Shown piece by piece: positions 7,304-12,865 of a DNA stretch of 13,288 nt. The stretch comes from Conexibacter sp. GTDB taxonomy: Bacteria > Actinomycetota > Thermoleophilia > Solirubrobacterales > Solirubrobacteraceae. Location: the NCBI GenBank assembly GCA_025964295.1, contig JAOPZD010000091.1, positions 1-13,288 on the forward strand, written 5' to 3'. Position 1 is the first letter of the stretch. Each line of letters starts with the position of its first letter. Position numbers and translations under genes: made by a program. The notes under the pieces were generated by a model. That model made no database searches. It was not told where the DNA came from and was given only the letters and a program-made list of their open reading frames with translations.

Positions 7304-8640
7304 TGCGCGGCGTTCGCAAGCAGCTCCCCAACGCGATCTGGCTGGGCCTCATGATCACCTGCGGCCTGATCGTCGGCGGCTACCTCCTGGCCCACCAGCG
7401 CGTCGCGTGGCCGACCTGGACGCCCGGGCTGGGCAAGCAGCACTTCAACGTCAACGCGGAGTTCGCGACGGCCGCCGGCGTCCTGCCCGGCCAGGGCAAC
7501 GCCGTGACGATCTCCGGCGTCAAGGTCGGCGAGATCGCGGGCGAGTCGGTGCGCGACGGCAAGGCCGTGCTCAAGCTGCGCCTCGACGCCAAGTACGGCC
7601 ACATCCATCGCGACGCGACGCTGCTGCTGCGGCCCAAGACCGCGCTGAAGGACATGGTCGCCGAGCTCGACCCCGGCACGCGGGGGCCCGAGCTCCGCGA
7701 CGGCGACACCCTCGACGTCAGCTCGACGCAGCCCGACGTCAACCTCGACGAGATCCTCTCCGGGCTCGATGCCGACACGCGCGCCGCCCTGGTCGCGCTG
7801 CTGCAGGGCGCCGGCACCGCGCTGGGCGACGGCGGCGGGCGGCAGCTGGCGAGCACGTTCAAGCGCTTCGAGCCGCTCTCGCGCCACGCCGCCGAGGCCC
7901 AGAAGCTCGTCGCCCAGCGGCGTGTGAAGCTCCGCCGCCTGATGGGCAACCTGTCCCTGCTCGCGCAGGAGCTCGGCTCCCGCGACAAGGACCTCGGCCA
8001 GTTCGTCAGCGCCAACGCGTCGGTCTTCCGGCACTTCACCGCCCAGAACGACAAGCTCGGCGAGACGCTGTCGCTGCTGCCCAGCACGCTGAAGAAGACC
8101 GACACCGCGCTGGGCAAGCTCGACACCCTGGGCACGACGCTGAAGACCGGGCTGAAGGCCCTGCAGCCGGCAGCGAAGTCGCTCGGGCCGACGCTGCGCC
8201 AGACCCGGCCGCTCTTGAAGGACACGACGCCGGTGATCGAGAACTCGCTGCGGCCGTTCGCGCGTGAGGCCCAGCCGACCGCCAAGAAGCTCCTGTCGGC
8301 GTCGGGCAAGCTGGCGACGGCGACGCCCGACCTCGACACGCTGACGAAGATGCTCAACGACCTGCTGGCCGAACTCGCGCACGATCCGGCGGGCAAGGGC
8401 GTGCAGGGCAACAGCTACCTGTACTACGTGCCCTGGGCCAACCACAACACCAACTCGGTGATGGCCGCCCAGGACGGCATCGGCCCGATCCGCCACACGC
8501 TCCTGCTCTACCCCTGCGGCAGCCTCGACCTCCTGGCCGCGCTGGCCAAGGTCGACAAGAGCCACAACCCGACGCTGGCGACCGAGCTGCAGCTGCTCAA
8601 CGCGCCCACCGACGACCCTTGTGCGAAGGACGCCGGATGA
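7303..8640 (+). CDS. MCE-family protein 5 of 6 (MceE position)
   Basis: Predicted 445-residue MCE protein. A transmembrane helix lies at about 11-30, then the MCE domain at about 46-125 (AAGVLPGQGNAVTISGVKVG, closing TALKDMVAELDPG), the linker VNLDEILSGLDADTR and a helical region with regular Leu spacing (KLGETLSLLPSTLKKTD). In mycobacteria the protein at this position is often a lipoprotein. Here the only N-terminal cysteine (residue 20, MITC) has no acceptable lipobox, so a plain membrane anchor is more likely. Two further cysteines are in the tail (YPCGS, DPCAK). GGGGGAGG about 12 bases before the ATG may act as a ribosome site in addition to coupling through TGATG. The tail shows NSYLYY at the place where paralogues have a G/N-x-Y-x-R motif. 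Confidence 0.92.
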   Translation: MRGVRKQLPNAIWLGLMITCGLIVGGYLLAHQRVAWPTWTPGLGKQHFNVNAEFATAAGVLPGQGNAVTISGVKVGEIAGESVRDGKAVLKLRLDAKYGHIHRDATLLLRPKTALKDMVAELDPGTRGPELRDGDTLDVSSTQPDVNLDEILSGLDADTRAALVALLQGAGTALGDGGGRQLASTFKRFEPLSRHAAEAQKLVAQRRVKLRRLMGNLSLLAQELGSRDKDLGQFVSANASVFRHFTAQNDKLGETLSLLPSTLKKTDTALGKLDTLGTTLKTGLKALQPAAKSLGPTLRQTRPLLKDTTPVIENSLRPFAREAQPTAKKLLSASGKLATATPDLDTLTKMLNDLLAELAHDPAGKGVQGNSYLYYVPWANHNTNSVMAAQDGIGPIRHTLLLYPCGSLDLLAALAKVDKSHNPTLATELQLLNAPTDDPCAKDAG

Positions 8641-10121
8641 TCAAGACCGTCCCGACCCTCGGTCGCATCGCGGTGATGGCGGTCTTCGCGCTGTCGAGCT
8701 TCGGCGCCTGCCTGTTCCTGTGGATGGCCTTCGGCGGCTCCTCGCCGTTCAAGCCGCAGCAGTACCAGTTCCACATCGCCTTTCCCGAGGCGACGCAGCT
8801 CGCCAACCAGTCCGACGTCCGCATCTCCGGCGTGAGCGTCGGCAAGGTCATCAAGCTGGAGCCTCACGGCAACCGGACCGAGACGACGATCGCGCTGAAG
8901 CCGGACTTCGCGCCGATCCCGAAGGACAGCAACGCGATCCTGCGCGTGAAGTCGCTGCTGGGGGAGACCTACGTCGAGCTGAGCCCCGGCAACCGCAAGG
9001 GCGCGCAGCTGGCGGACGGTGGGTCGCTCGATCCCGGCCGGGTCGCGCCGACGGTCGAGCTGGACGAGATCCTCGCGACGTTCGACGCCAAGACGCGCAA
9101 GGCGTTCCAGACCTGGATGGAGTCGCAATCGGCGGCCGTCGACGGGCGCGGCACCGACATCAACGCGTTCTTCGGCAACCTCCCGGGCTTCACCCAGAAG
9201 TTCGACCAGCTCTTCGAGACGCTCGACGCGCAGCAGGCCGCGACGACGAAGGCGATCTCGACGACCGGCGAGGTCTTCGACGCGATCAGCCAGCGCGAGG
9301 GCGAGCTGCGCGGGCTGGTGACCGACGCGCAGCACCTGTTCTCGGTGACCGCGGCACGCAACGACGACCTGGCCAAGATCTTCCAGAAGCTGCCGCGCTT
9401 CGAGCGCGAGAGCAGCGCGACGCTGCCCCAGCTGACCGCGTTCGGCAACCACGCGCGGCCGACGATCCAGCAGCTGCAGCCCGCGGCGACCGCGATGGGT
9501 CCAGCGTTCGCGGCGCTCAACGACGTCGCCCCGCAGTTCCAGGGGTTCTTCGGCCAGCTCAAGGACGTGGTCGACGCGTCGCAGAAGGGCCTGCCGGCGT
9601 TCAACCGGATCCTGGCCAACCTGCCGCCGCTCTTCGACGCGTTCCAGCCGTTCCTGCGCAACGCGAACCCGATCGTCGACCACATCGCCCAGAGCAAGCG
9701 CGAGGTCACCGGGTTCTTCGCCAACACGATGGCGGCGACGCAGGCCCGCGACCTCGGCGGTCAGACGCTGGCCGGCACGAACAGCAACGTGCACTACCTG
9801 CGGACCTCGCAGGGGCTGAGCCCCGAGGCGCTGACGTTCTACCCGCGGCCCCTGGGCACCTCGCGGCTGAACCCCTACACGCGGCCCGGGAGCCTGGTCG
9901 ACGGGCTCAAGTCCGGGCAGTCGATCCTGGGCAGCGGCCCCTGCCCGATCGGCAACGTCGCGCTGCCGACCTCGGCCGACCCGGAGATCATCGCGCCGCT
10001 GGTCCAGCAGTTCGCGTTCCGGTCGACGAACGCGGATGCCGTCGCCGCTCCGGCGTGCAAGGTGCAGGGTCCCTACCCCGGCGGTTCGACCAGCTTCCCG
10101 CAGCTGCGCGCTGAGCCTTAG
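8637..10121 (+). CDS. MCE-family protein 6 of 6 (MceF position)
   Basis: Predicted 494-residue MCE protein closing the cassette. A transmembrane helix lies at about 9-31; a cysteine inside it (FGAC, residue 24) is not a good lipobox. The MCE domain spans about 42-118 (ATQLANQSDVRISGVSVGKV, closing LLGETYVELSPG). The linker VELDEILATFDAKTR is followed by GRGTDIN as in the third protein, and by a helical region with Gln/Leu-rich repeats. The tail has NVHYLR and two cysteines (GPCPIG, PACKVQ). The ATG at 8637 is chosen because AAGGA (8626-8630) lies six bases upstream and because it overlaps the preceding stop as ATGA; a TTG at 8619 is possible but less likely. No further gene of the operon follows: the next stretch is non-coding with transposase remains. 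Confidence 0.93.
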   Translation: MIKTVPTLGRIAVMAVFALSSFGACLFLWMAFGGSSPFKPQQYQFHIAFPEATQLANQSDVRISGVSVGKVIKLEPHGNRTETTIALKPDFAPIPKDSNAILRVKSLLGETYVELSPGNRKGAQLADGGSLDPGRVAPTVELDEILATFDAKTRKAFQTWMESQSAAVDGRGTDINAFFGNLPGFTQKFDQLFETLDAQQAATTKAISTTGEVFDAISQREGELRGLVTDAQHLFSVTAARNDDLAKIFQKLPRFERESSATLPQLTAFGNHARPTIQQLQPAATAMGPAFAALNDVAPQFQGFFGQLKDVVDASQKGLPAFNRILANLPPLFDAFQPFLRNANPIVDHIAQSKREVTGFFANTMAATQARDLGGQTLAGTNSNVHYLRTSQGLSPEALTFYPRPLGTSRLNPYTRPGSLVDGLKSGQSILGSGPCPIGNVALPTSADPEIIAPLVQQFAFRSTNADAVAAPACKVQGPYPGGSTSFPQLRAEP

Positions 10122-10140
10122 AAACCGGTGGAAACCGGTT
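10121..10140 (+). repeat. tandem 10-bp direct repeat at the end of the mce operon
   Basis: Two adjacent copies, GAAACCGGTG and GAAACCGGTT, differ only in the last base. The first base is the last base of the final MCE stop codon. The second copy contains the palindrome AACCGGTT. Role unknown; it could be chance or a protein-binding site. Confidence 0.5.
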
Positions 10141-10143
10141 GAC

Positions 10144-10157
10144 ACGGGCTTGCCCGT
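10144..10157 (+). terminator. weak hairpin just after the mce operon
   Basis: ACGGG-CTTG-CCCGT gives a 5-bp stem with a 4-base loop, 22 bases after the last MCE stop. It is small and has no T-run, so it may only be an mRNA 3' end or a chance structure; the hairpin at 10294-10333 is the stronger terminator candidate. Confidence 0.25.
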
Positions 10158-10293
10158 CTGGTCCAATTCTCACTGAGAGACGGGATCGTGTCTGGACCGG
10201 CACGAACTCACTCGCAGCAGTCCTTCCGCTCGTCCGGCCACACATAGGCGCGTGGGGCGCCACCCGGTTCGGGCAGCGCGGGAGGGGGACATC

Positions 10294-10333
10294 ACCGGGA
10301 GGCCTGCCCACCCCCGAGGGCAGGCTTCCTGGT
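10294..10333. terminator. strong 16-bp hairpin, candidate terminator of the mce transcript
   Basis: ACCGGGAGGCCTGCCC pairs with GGGCAGGCTTCCTGGT over 16 positions (two as G-U wobbles on the plus-strand RNA), with an 8-base loop ACCCCCGA. It lies about 170 bases after the last MCE stop and directly before the IS481-type fragment. No T-run follows. It may be the operon terminator or part of a decayed mobile element. Confidence 0.5.
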
Positions 10334-10341
10334 GCGTGCTC

Positions 10342-10428
10342 TCGACCGTCCACGCGATCGCCTGCAGGGCGCTGGGCCTCAACACCTGCGGCACCAAGGC
10401 CTACGGCCCCTAGACCAACGGCAAAGCA
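10342..10428 (+). pseudogene. IS481-type transposase fragment (catalytic-domain end), decayed
   Basis: Translating from 10342 gives STVHAIACRALGLNTCGTKA followed by YGP, a stop (TAG, 10411-10413), then TNGKA. This matches the region before the last catalytic Glu in IS481-family DDE transposases, whose usual form is about RTxPYxPxTNGKxERF preceded by ACRALGI-type sequence. The internal stop, the odd NTCG where HLR or HTR is usual, and the loss of homology on both sides show a relic of about 30 codons. Only the family is recognised; the element cannot be named. Homology ends six bases before the IS110-type fragment on the other strand. Confidence 0.6.
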
Positions 10429-10434
10429 TGTGTC

Positions 10435-10563
10435 TTAGGTTCGTTGCGTGTCCGGCAGGGCGGAGAACGCGGCGGCGTGCGTGTCTTTGTGAACGTCGAT
10501 GCCCACGATCAACGTGGCCTCTTGGCTCGTGGTTAGCGTGGAGGCCGGGCCGGCGAGCGACAC
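10435..10563 (-). pseudogene. IS110-type transposase, N-terminal fragment
   Basis: Reading the minus strand from a GTG at 10563 gives 42 codons up to a TAA at 10435-10437. They contain TLIVGIDVHKDTHAAAFSAL, the first strand and first catalytic Asp (GIDVHKDTH) of the RuvC-like DEDD domain of IS110-family transposases. The rest of the protein (normally 350-450 residues) is absent: after the stop the frame has no recognisable continuation, and IS481-type sequence on the other strand starts within a few bases. The fragment is too short to be functional. The start is uncertain, since the conserved part begins at about 10512. Confidence 0.65.
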
Positions 10564-10600
10564 TTCTGTGCCGGTGCAACCACATCGGCGAGTCTCCTAT

Positions 10601-10631
10601 CGGGTCAGCTTGCGACCCGTCCGCTTTGCGG
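10601..10631 (-). other. two tandem stem-loops upstream of the IS110 fragment (possible bridge-RNA relic)
   Basis: CGGGTC-AGCTTGC-GACCCG (10601-10619, 6-bp stem) is followed after one base by CCGC-TTT-GCGG (10621-10631, 4-bp stem). They lie 38-68 bases upstream of the IS110-type transposase start, in the left-end non-coding part where IS110 elements such as IS621 encode their structured bridge RNA. Position and structure fit, but the stems are short and the transposase is a fragment, so this is a suggestion only. Confidence 0.3.
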
Positions 10632-10897
10632 CCCCGGTCATCGATCAGTCGCAGCGAACCGTCCCCGACTCGACGACGGGATCGAGCTGGGTCCAATCGG
10701 AACGCAGCCGCTGAATCGCCTGGGTGCGGTCGTGGGCAAAGCGCCGGCGCTGCAGCTCAAGCATTCCTGGGGCGCGAACGCGCAAGCGAGAGCTGGCCAC
10801 GCTCAAGACCGTCACCTTCGGCGACGCGACGTAGAGACGTCCAGAAGCATTCTGTCGAGGTGCTCGCGCCGCGCCCGGTCCGGTGTGCTTACGAGGG
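10632..10897. other. non-coding stretch with no recognisable gene
   Basis: Several reading frames stay open here because of the high GC content, but none shows a known domain, a signal peptide or a ribosome site. It probably holds further degraded mobile-element sequence between the IS110 fragment and the promoter at 10898. Confidence 0.4.
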
Positions 10898-10926
10898 TTG
10901 ACAATCCGGCACGGACAGGATCTAAT
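10898..10926 (+). promoter_or_regulatory. near-consensus sigma70-type promoter for the secreted-protein pair
   Basis: A perfect TTGACA (-35, 10898-10903), a 17-base spacer and TCTAAT (-10, 10921-10926, five of six matches to TATAAT). Transcription should begin near 10933. The next gene on this strand starts at 11104, so the leader is about 170 nt. Such a close match to consensus is rare in this GC-rich background and suggests strong, mostly constitutive expression. Confidence 0.6.
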
Positions 10927-11032
10927 CGCGGTCTAGGGACAGTGATGTGTCTCTACATATGTTTTTGGAACAAGGTCGCGAACTATTTCAACGAGACTGC
11001 CCTTGTAGTCATCAATGTCTGCATGGTTGGTC

Positions 11033-11070
11033 GCTGGGAAGCTCGCAAGCTTCGGCAGCAGCCGTTCGGC
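11033..11070 (+). promoter_or_regulatory. stem-loops in the leader of the secreted-protein pair
   Basis: GCTG-G-GAAGCT-CGCA-AGCTTC-GG-CAGC (11033-11059) forms a 10-bp stem with a small internal loop and a 4-base apical loop. A second small hairpin, GCCG-TT-CGGC, occupies 11061-11070 (2-base loop as drawn, so probably only three pairs form). The ribosome site begins about 20 bases further. I do not recognise a known riboswitch class; they may protect the mRNA or tune translation. Confidence 0.35.
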
Positions 11071-11103
11071 GAGTGATACGCAACCAATAGAGGAGGACTG
11101 CTA

Positions 11104-11490
11104 GTGCAATTGCTTTGGAAAGGCAGGCGTAGCGCTGCGACGATGTCGCTGCTCGGAGCTTGCATGCTGCTCTGTCTCGTGTTGAGCGCGCCCGCTCAGG
11201 CTGTTCACGGTAAGTATTGGGAAGGCTTCCTGGGACCGCAGCAGCAGAACGCGAGCAGCACGCTCTCTAATCTTCGGGCGACCGGTGCGACCGGCACAGA
11301 CTGGGTAGGCGCCGCGGCTCATGTCCCGGGCTCGTGGACGCTGTACGGGAGCTACATCACCGGGTGGGGGAACGCCTGCCACACGTACGCGGCCGGCAGC
11401 TCGCTCGGCGCGATGATGAAGAACGATTCGGGTCTCTACAACCAGTTCATGGGCGGCTACTTCAACAATGAGGGGCCATCATGCGCGTAG
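11104..11490 (+). CDS. small secreted protein of unknown function
   Basis: Predicted 128-residue precursor. The N-terminus is a Sec-type signal peptide: basic LWKGRRS, a Leu/Met/Cys-rich core, and APAQA with cleavage probably after residue 33, leaving about 95 residues. LGAC at residues 17-20 resembles a lipobox but lies inside the hydrophobic core, so lipidation is less likely. The mature part is Gly, Ser, Asn and aromatic rich (VHGKYWEGFLGPQQQ, SWTLYGSYITGWGN, FMGGYFNNEG) with two cysteines (about 92 and 127) that could form one disulfide. No family is recognised; the composition suits a small beta-rich surface or secreted factor. The GTG start is fixed by AGGAGGA (11091-11097) six bases upstream. 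It overlaps the following gene by 10 bases and is served by the promoter at 10898. Base use is less GC-rich than in the mce genes, consistent with acquisition. Confidence 0.8.
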   Translation: MQLLWKGRRSAATMSLLGACMLLCLVLSAPAQAVHGKYWEGFLGPQQQNASSTLSNLRATGATGTDWVGAAAHVPGSWTLYGSYITGWGNACHTYAAGSSLGAMMKNDSGLYNQFMGGYFNNEGPSCA

Positions 11491-12080
11491 CCGTCTCGCT
11501 GTCTGTGATCGTGGCCACGGCCACGGCTTCGATTGCCGGGGTGGCCTTGGCCGCCGACTCCAACAACGCCAGCAGCGCGACACCGAGCCAGGCGCCGACC
11601 GTCGCGGTCGCCGCGGTGCAACCTGACGCGGCTGCAGCGTTCAAGCTGCTACGCACGACGCCGCCGTCGGTCATGCCCGCCGATGTCGCCGAGGCGGTGG
11701 CATCGCCAGCCGGCTATGGGCGTAACTCCGCGCTGGCCCGAGCGATCAAGACCGCGACGGGCACCGGCTGGGTCATTCCCGGTAACGGCTACCTCTGCAT
11801 CGCGATTCCCGATCCCGGCTTCGGGTGGGGCACCTCGTGTGTCCCGACCGCCGTCGCGGCTCAGCGCGGCCTGAGCATCGGTCTGACCAGCGCCAGCGGC
11901 AAGACCGCCGAGACGCTGCTCGTGCCCGATGGCGCCGGTGCCGCCAAGATCGACGGGCCCGTTTCGACGACGGCGCCCGTGGCAAGCGCCGCAAGCAAGA
12001 CCAAGGGCGTCAAGGTCAGCGCCAACGGCGTCGCCATCGCTCACACCAACGCACCAGGCTCGCTGCGCGTCAAGCGCTGA
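11481..12080 (+). CDS. secreted protein of unknown function, paired with the upstream small gene
   Basis: Predicted 199-residue exported protein. Residues 1-24 are a signal peptide with an ALA cleavage site before ADSNN. A low-complexity Ala/Ser/Pro stretch follows, then a helical part (PADVAEAVAS, RNSALARAIK) and a compact segment with TGWVIPGNGYLCIAIPD and SCVPTAVAAQRGL, where two cysteines (106 and 120) probably form a disulfide. The C-terminal third (LLVPDGAGAAKIDG, VKVSANGVAIAH) has the alternating pattern of beta-strands and ends in RVKR. This layout recalls uncharacterised secreted proteins of soil actinobacteria; no activity can be assigned. The ATG at 11481 has GAGGGG a few bases upstream and lies within the end of the preceding gene, so the two are co-transcribed and probably co-translated. 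A terminator follows at 12107. Confidence 0.82.
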   Translation: MRVAVSLSVIVATATASIAGVALAADSNNASSATPSQAPTVAVAAVQPDAAAAFKLLRTTPPSVMPADVAEAVASPAGYGRNSALARAIKTATGTGWVIPGNGYLCIAIPDPGFGWGTSCVPTAVAAQRGLSIGLTSASGKTAETLLVPDGAGAAKIDGPVSTTAPVASAASKTKGVKVSANGVAIAHTNAPGSLRVKR

Positions 12081-12106
12081 CGAGCTCAGAGAAGAGACAC
12101 ACCATC

Positions 12107-12134
12107 GAGGGGTCGCGCGAAAGCGCGACCCCTC
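12107..12134 (+). terminator. strong terminator of the secreted-protein operon
   Basis: GAGGGGTCGCGC-GAAA-GCGCGACCCCTC is a perfect 12-bp stem closed by a GAAA tetraloop, 27 bases after the stop of the second secreted-protein gene. A T-run is lacking, as often in high-GC actinobacteria. Being perfectly symmetrical, it could also act on the opposite strand. Confidence 0.8.
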
Positions 12135-12172
12135 CGTCGTCGACGAAGCGATTGCCTCGGGATCCTGTGGCC

Positions 12173-12190
12173 GACAGCGCGCTAGCTGTC
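12173..12190 (-). terminator. small hairpin after the FMN reductase gene
   Basis: GACAGC-GCGCTA-GCTGTC has a 6-bp stem and lies 18 bases beyond the minus-strand stop at 12209. It may end that transcript, possibly together with the 12-bp hairpin at 12107-12134. Confidence 0.35.
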
Positions 12191-12208
12191 CTGCTTGCGG
12201 TCTTACAT

Positions 12209-12787
12209 CTAGCCGCGGCCCGCGCCGATCGGCGGCGGCCCGAGCGGCGCGTCGCCGAGGCGCTCGGTGAGCAGGAGGAGCGTGTCGATCAGCGCGCCGA
12301 GGCGGCCGAGCGCGGCGTCGGCGGGGACGCCGTCGGCGAAGTCGCGCGAGGTGAGGTAGGCGGCGTTGGGGGCGACGACCGCGCCGAAGAAGGACAGGAT
12401 GTCGCGCAGGTGGCGCTCGGCGCCGAGGAAGTGGTGGTCGGAGGCGCCCATCGAGGCGATGCCGACGGGCGTGTCGCGCAGGGCCGCGACCGGGACGTGG
12501 TCGAGGAGGTTCTTCAGCGCGCCGGTCAGCGAGCCGCGGTAGACCGGCGTGGCGAGCAGGACGGCGTCGGCGGCGGCGAGCGCGTCGACGACCCGGGCGG
12601 TGTCGTCGCCGAGGTCGGCCGGCGGCCGGCCGTCGGCGAAGGCGATCGACAGCTCGGCGAGGTCCAGGATCGTGGCGTCGAGGCCGGGATGGCGCTCGAC
12701 GGCGTGGGTGGTGGCGGTCGCAATCGCGCGGTGCAGGCGGCCGGGCGGCGTGACGCTGCCGAGCAGCACGACGAGGGTGGGGGACAT
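12209..12787 (-). CDS. NAD(P)H-dependent FMN reductase (SsuE/MsuE-like flavodoxin fold)
   Basis: Predicted 192-residue cytoplasmic flavin reductase. The FMN phosphate loop GSVTPPGRLHRAI is at about residues 10-22, after the first beta-strand (LVVLLG). ATPVYRGSLTGALKNLLDHV (about 79-98) is the typical flavin-binding PxYxGSxxGxLKNxLD segment, and GIASMGASDHHFLGAERHLR follows the next strand. Length and order match the NADPH-dependent FMN reductase family. Members such as SsuE and MsuE supply FMNH2 to monooxygenases that release sulfite from sulfonates. The divergent neighbour at 12866 is SfnB-like, which supports a sulfur-scavenging role; azo- or quinone-reductase activity is the alternative. 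The ATG at 12787 is preferred over 12796 because the only purine-rich site (AGAGA on the minus strand, 12797-12801) would abut the latter. Confidence 0.88.
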   Translation of the reverse strand: MSPTLVVLLGSVTPPGRLHRAIATATTHAVERHPGLDATILDLAELSIAFADGRPPADLGDDTARVVDALAAADAVLLATPVYRGSLTGALKNLLDHVPVAALRDTPVGIASMGASDHHFLGAERHLRDILSFFGAVVAPNAAYLTSRDFADGVPADAALGRLGALIDTLLLLTERLGDAPLGPPPIGAGRG

Positions 12788-12793
12788 GCCACG

Positions 12794-12820
12794 CATTCTC
12801 TACTACATCGCTGGAGAATG
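12794..12820. promoter_or_regulatory. inverted repeat between divergent sulfur-type genes, candidate operator
   Basis: CATTCTC (12794-12800) and GAGAATG (12814-12820) form a 7-bp inverted repeat with a 13-base centre; the half-sites are 20 bases apart, about two helical turns. It lies in the 78-bp gap between the FMN reductase start and the SfnB-like start and could bind a dimeric regulator of both genes. No regulator gene is next to it in the window. Confidence 0.35.
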
Positions 12821-12865
12821 TCGCGGGCTGGACCGCGCCTCGGTGGCGGTGGCATCCTGACCTGC

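Noticed and set aside
7303..8710. Lipoprotein signals in MCE proteins 5 and 6
   Set aside because: The cysteines (MITC, FGAC) lie in the membrane helix without a proper lipobox.
10139..10164. TTGACA at 10139-10144 as a promoter
   Set aside because: No acceptable -10 box at 16-19 bases; the sequence there is GC-rich and overlaps a small hairpin.
1484..10166. Long minus-strand open frames opposite the mce genes (for example 1484-2845, 4865-6862, 8508-10166)
   Set aside because: Low-complexity Arg/Ala/Gly/Val translations with no domains; they lie opposite well-supported MCE coding sequence.
10634..10750. Minus-strand peptide with RTQAIQRLRSDW resembling the helical part of IS110 transposases
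   Set aside because: It lies upstream, not downstream, of the IS110 N-terminal fragment and the resemblance is too weak to call a second fragment.
10332..10901. 189-codon plus-strand open frame across the transposase relics
   Set aside because: It starts inside the IS481 fragment in the wrong frame and runs across the IS110 fragment; no domain or ribosome site.
10831..10956. GTAGAGAC (10831-10838) and its inverse GTCTCTAC (10949-10956) as insertion-element ends
   Set aside because: Only eight bases match, with no transposase between them and no target duplication seen; could be chance.
10732..11076. 114-codon plus-strand open frame before the secreted-protein pair
   Set aside because: It runs across the TTGACA/TCTAAT promoter and the leader, and has no ribosome site or recognisable domain.
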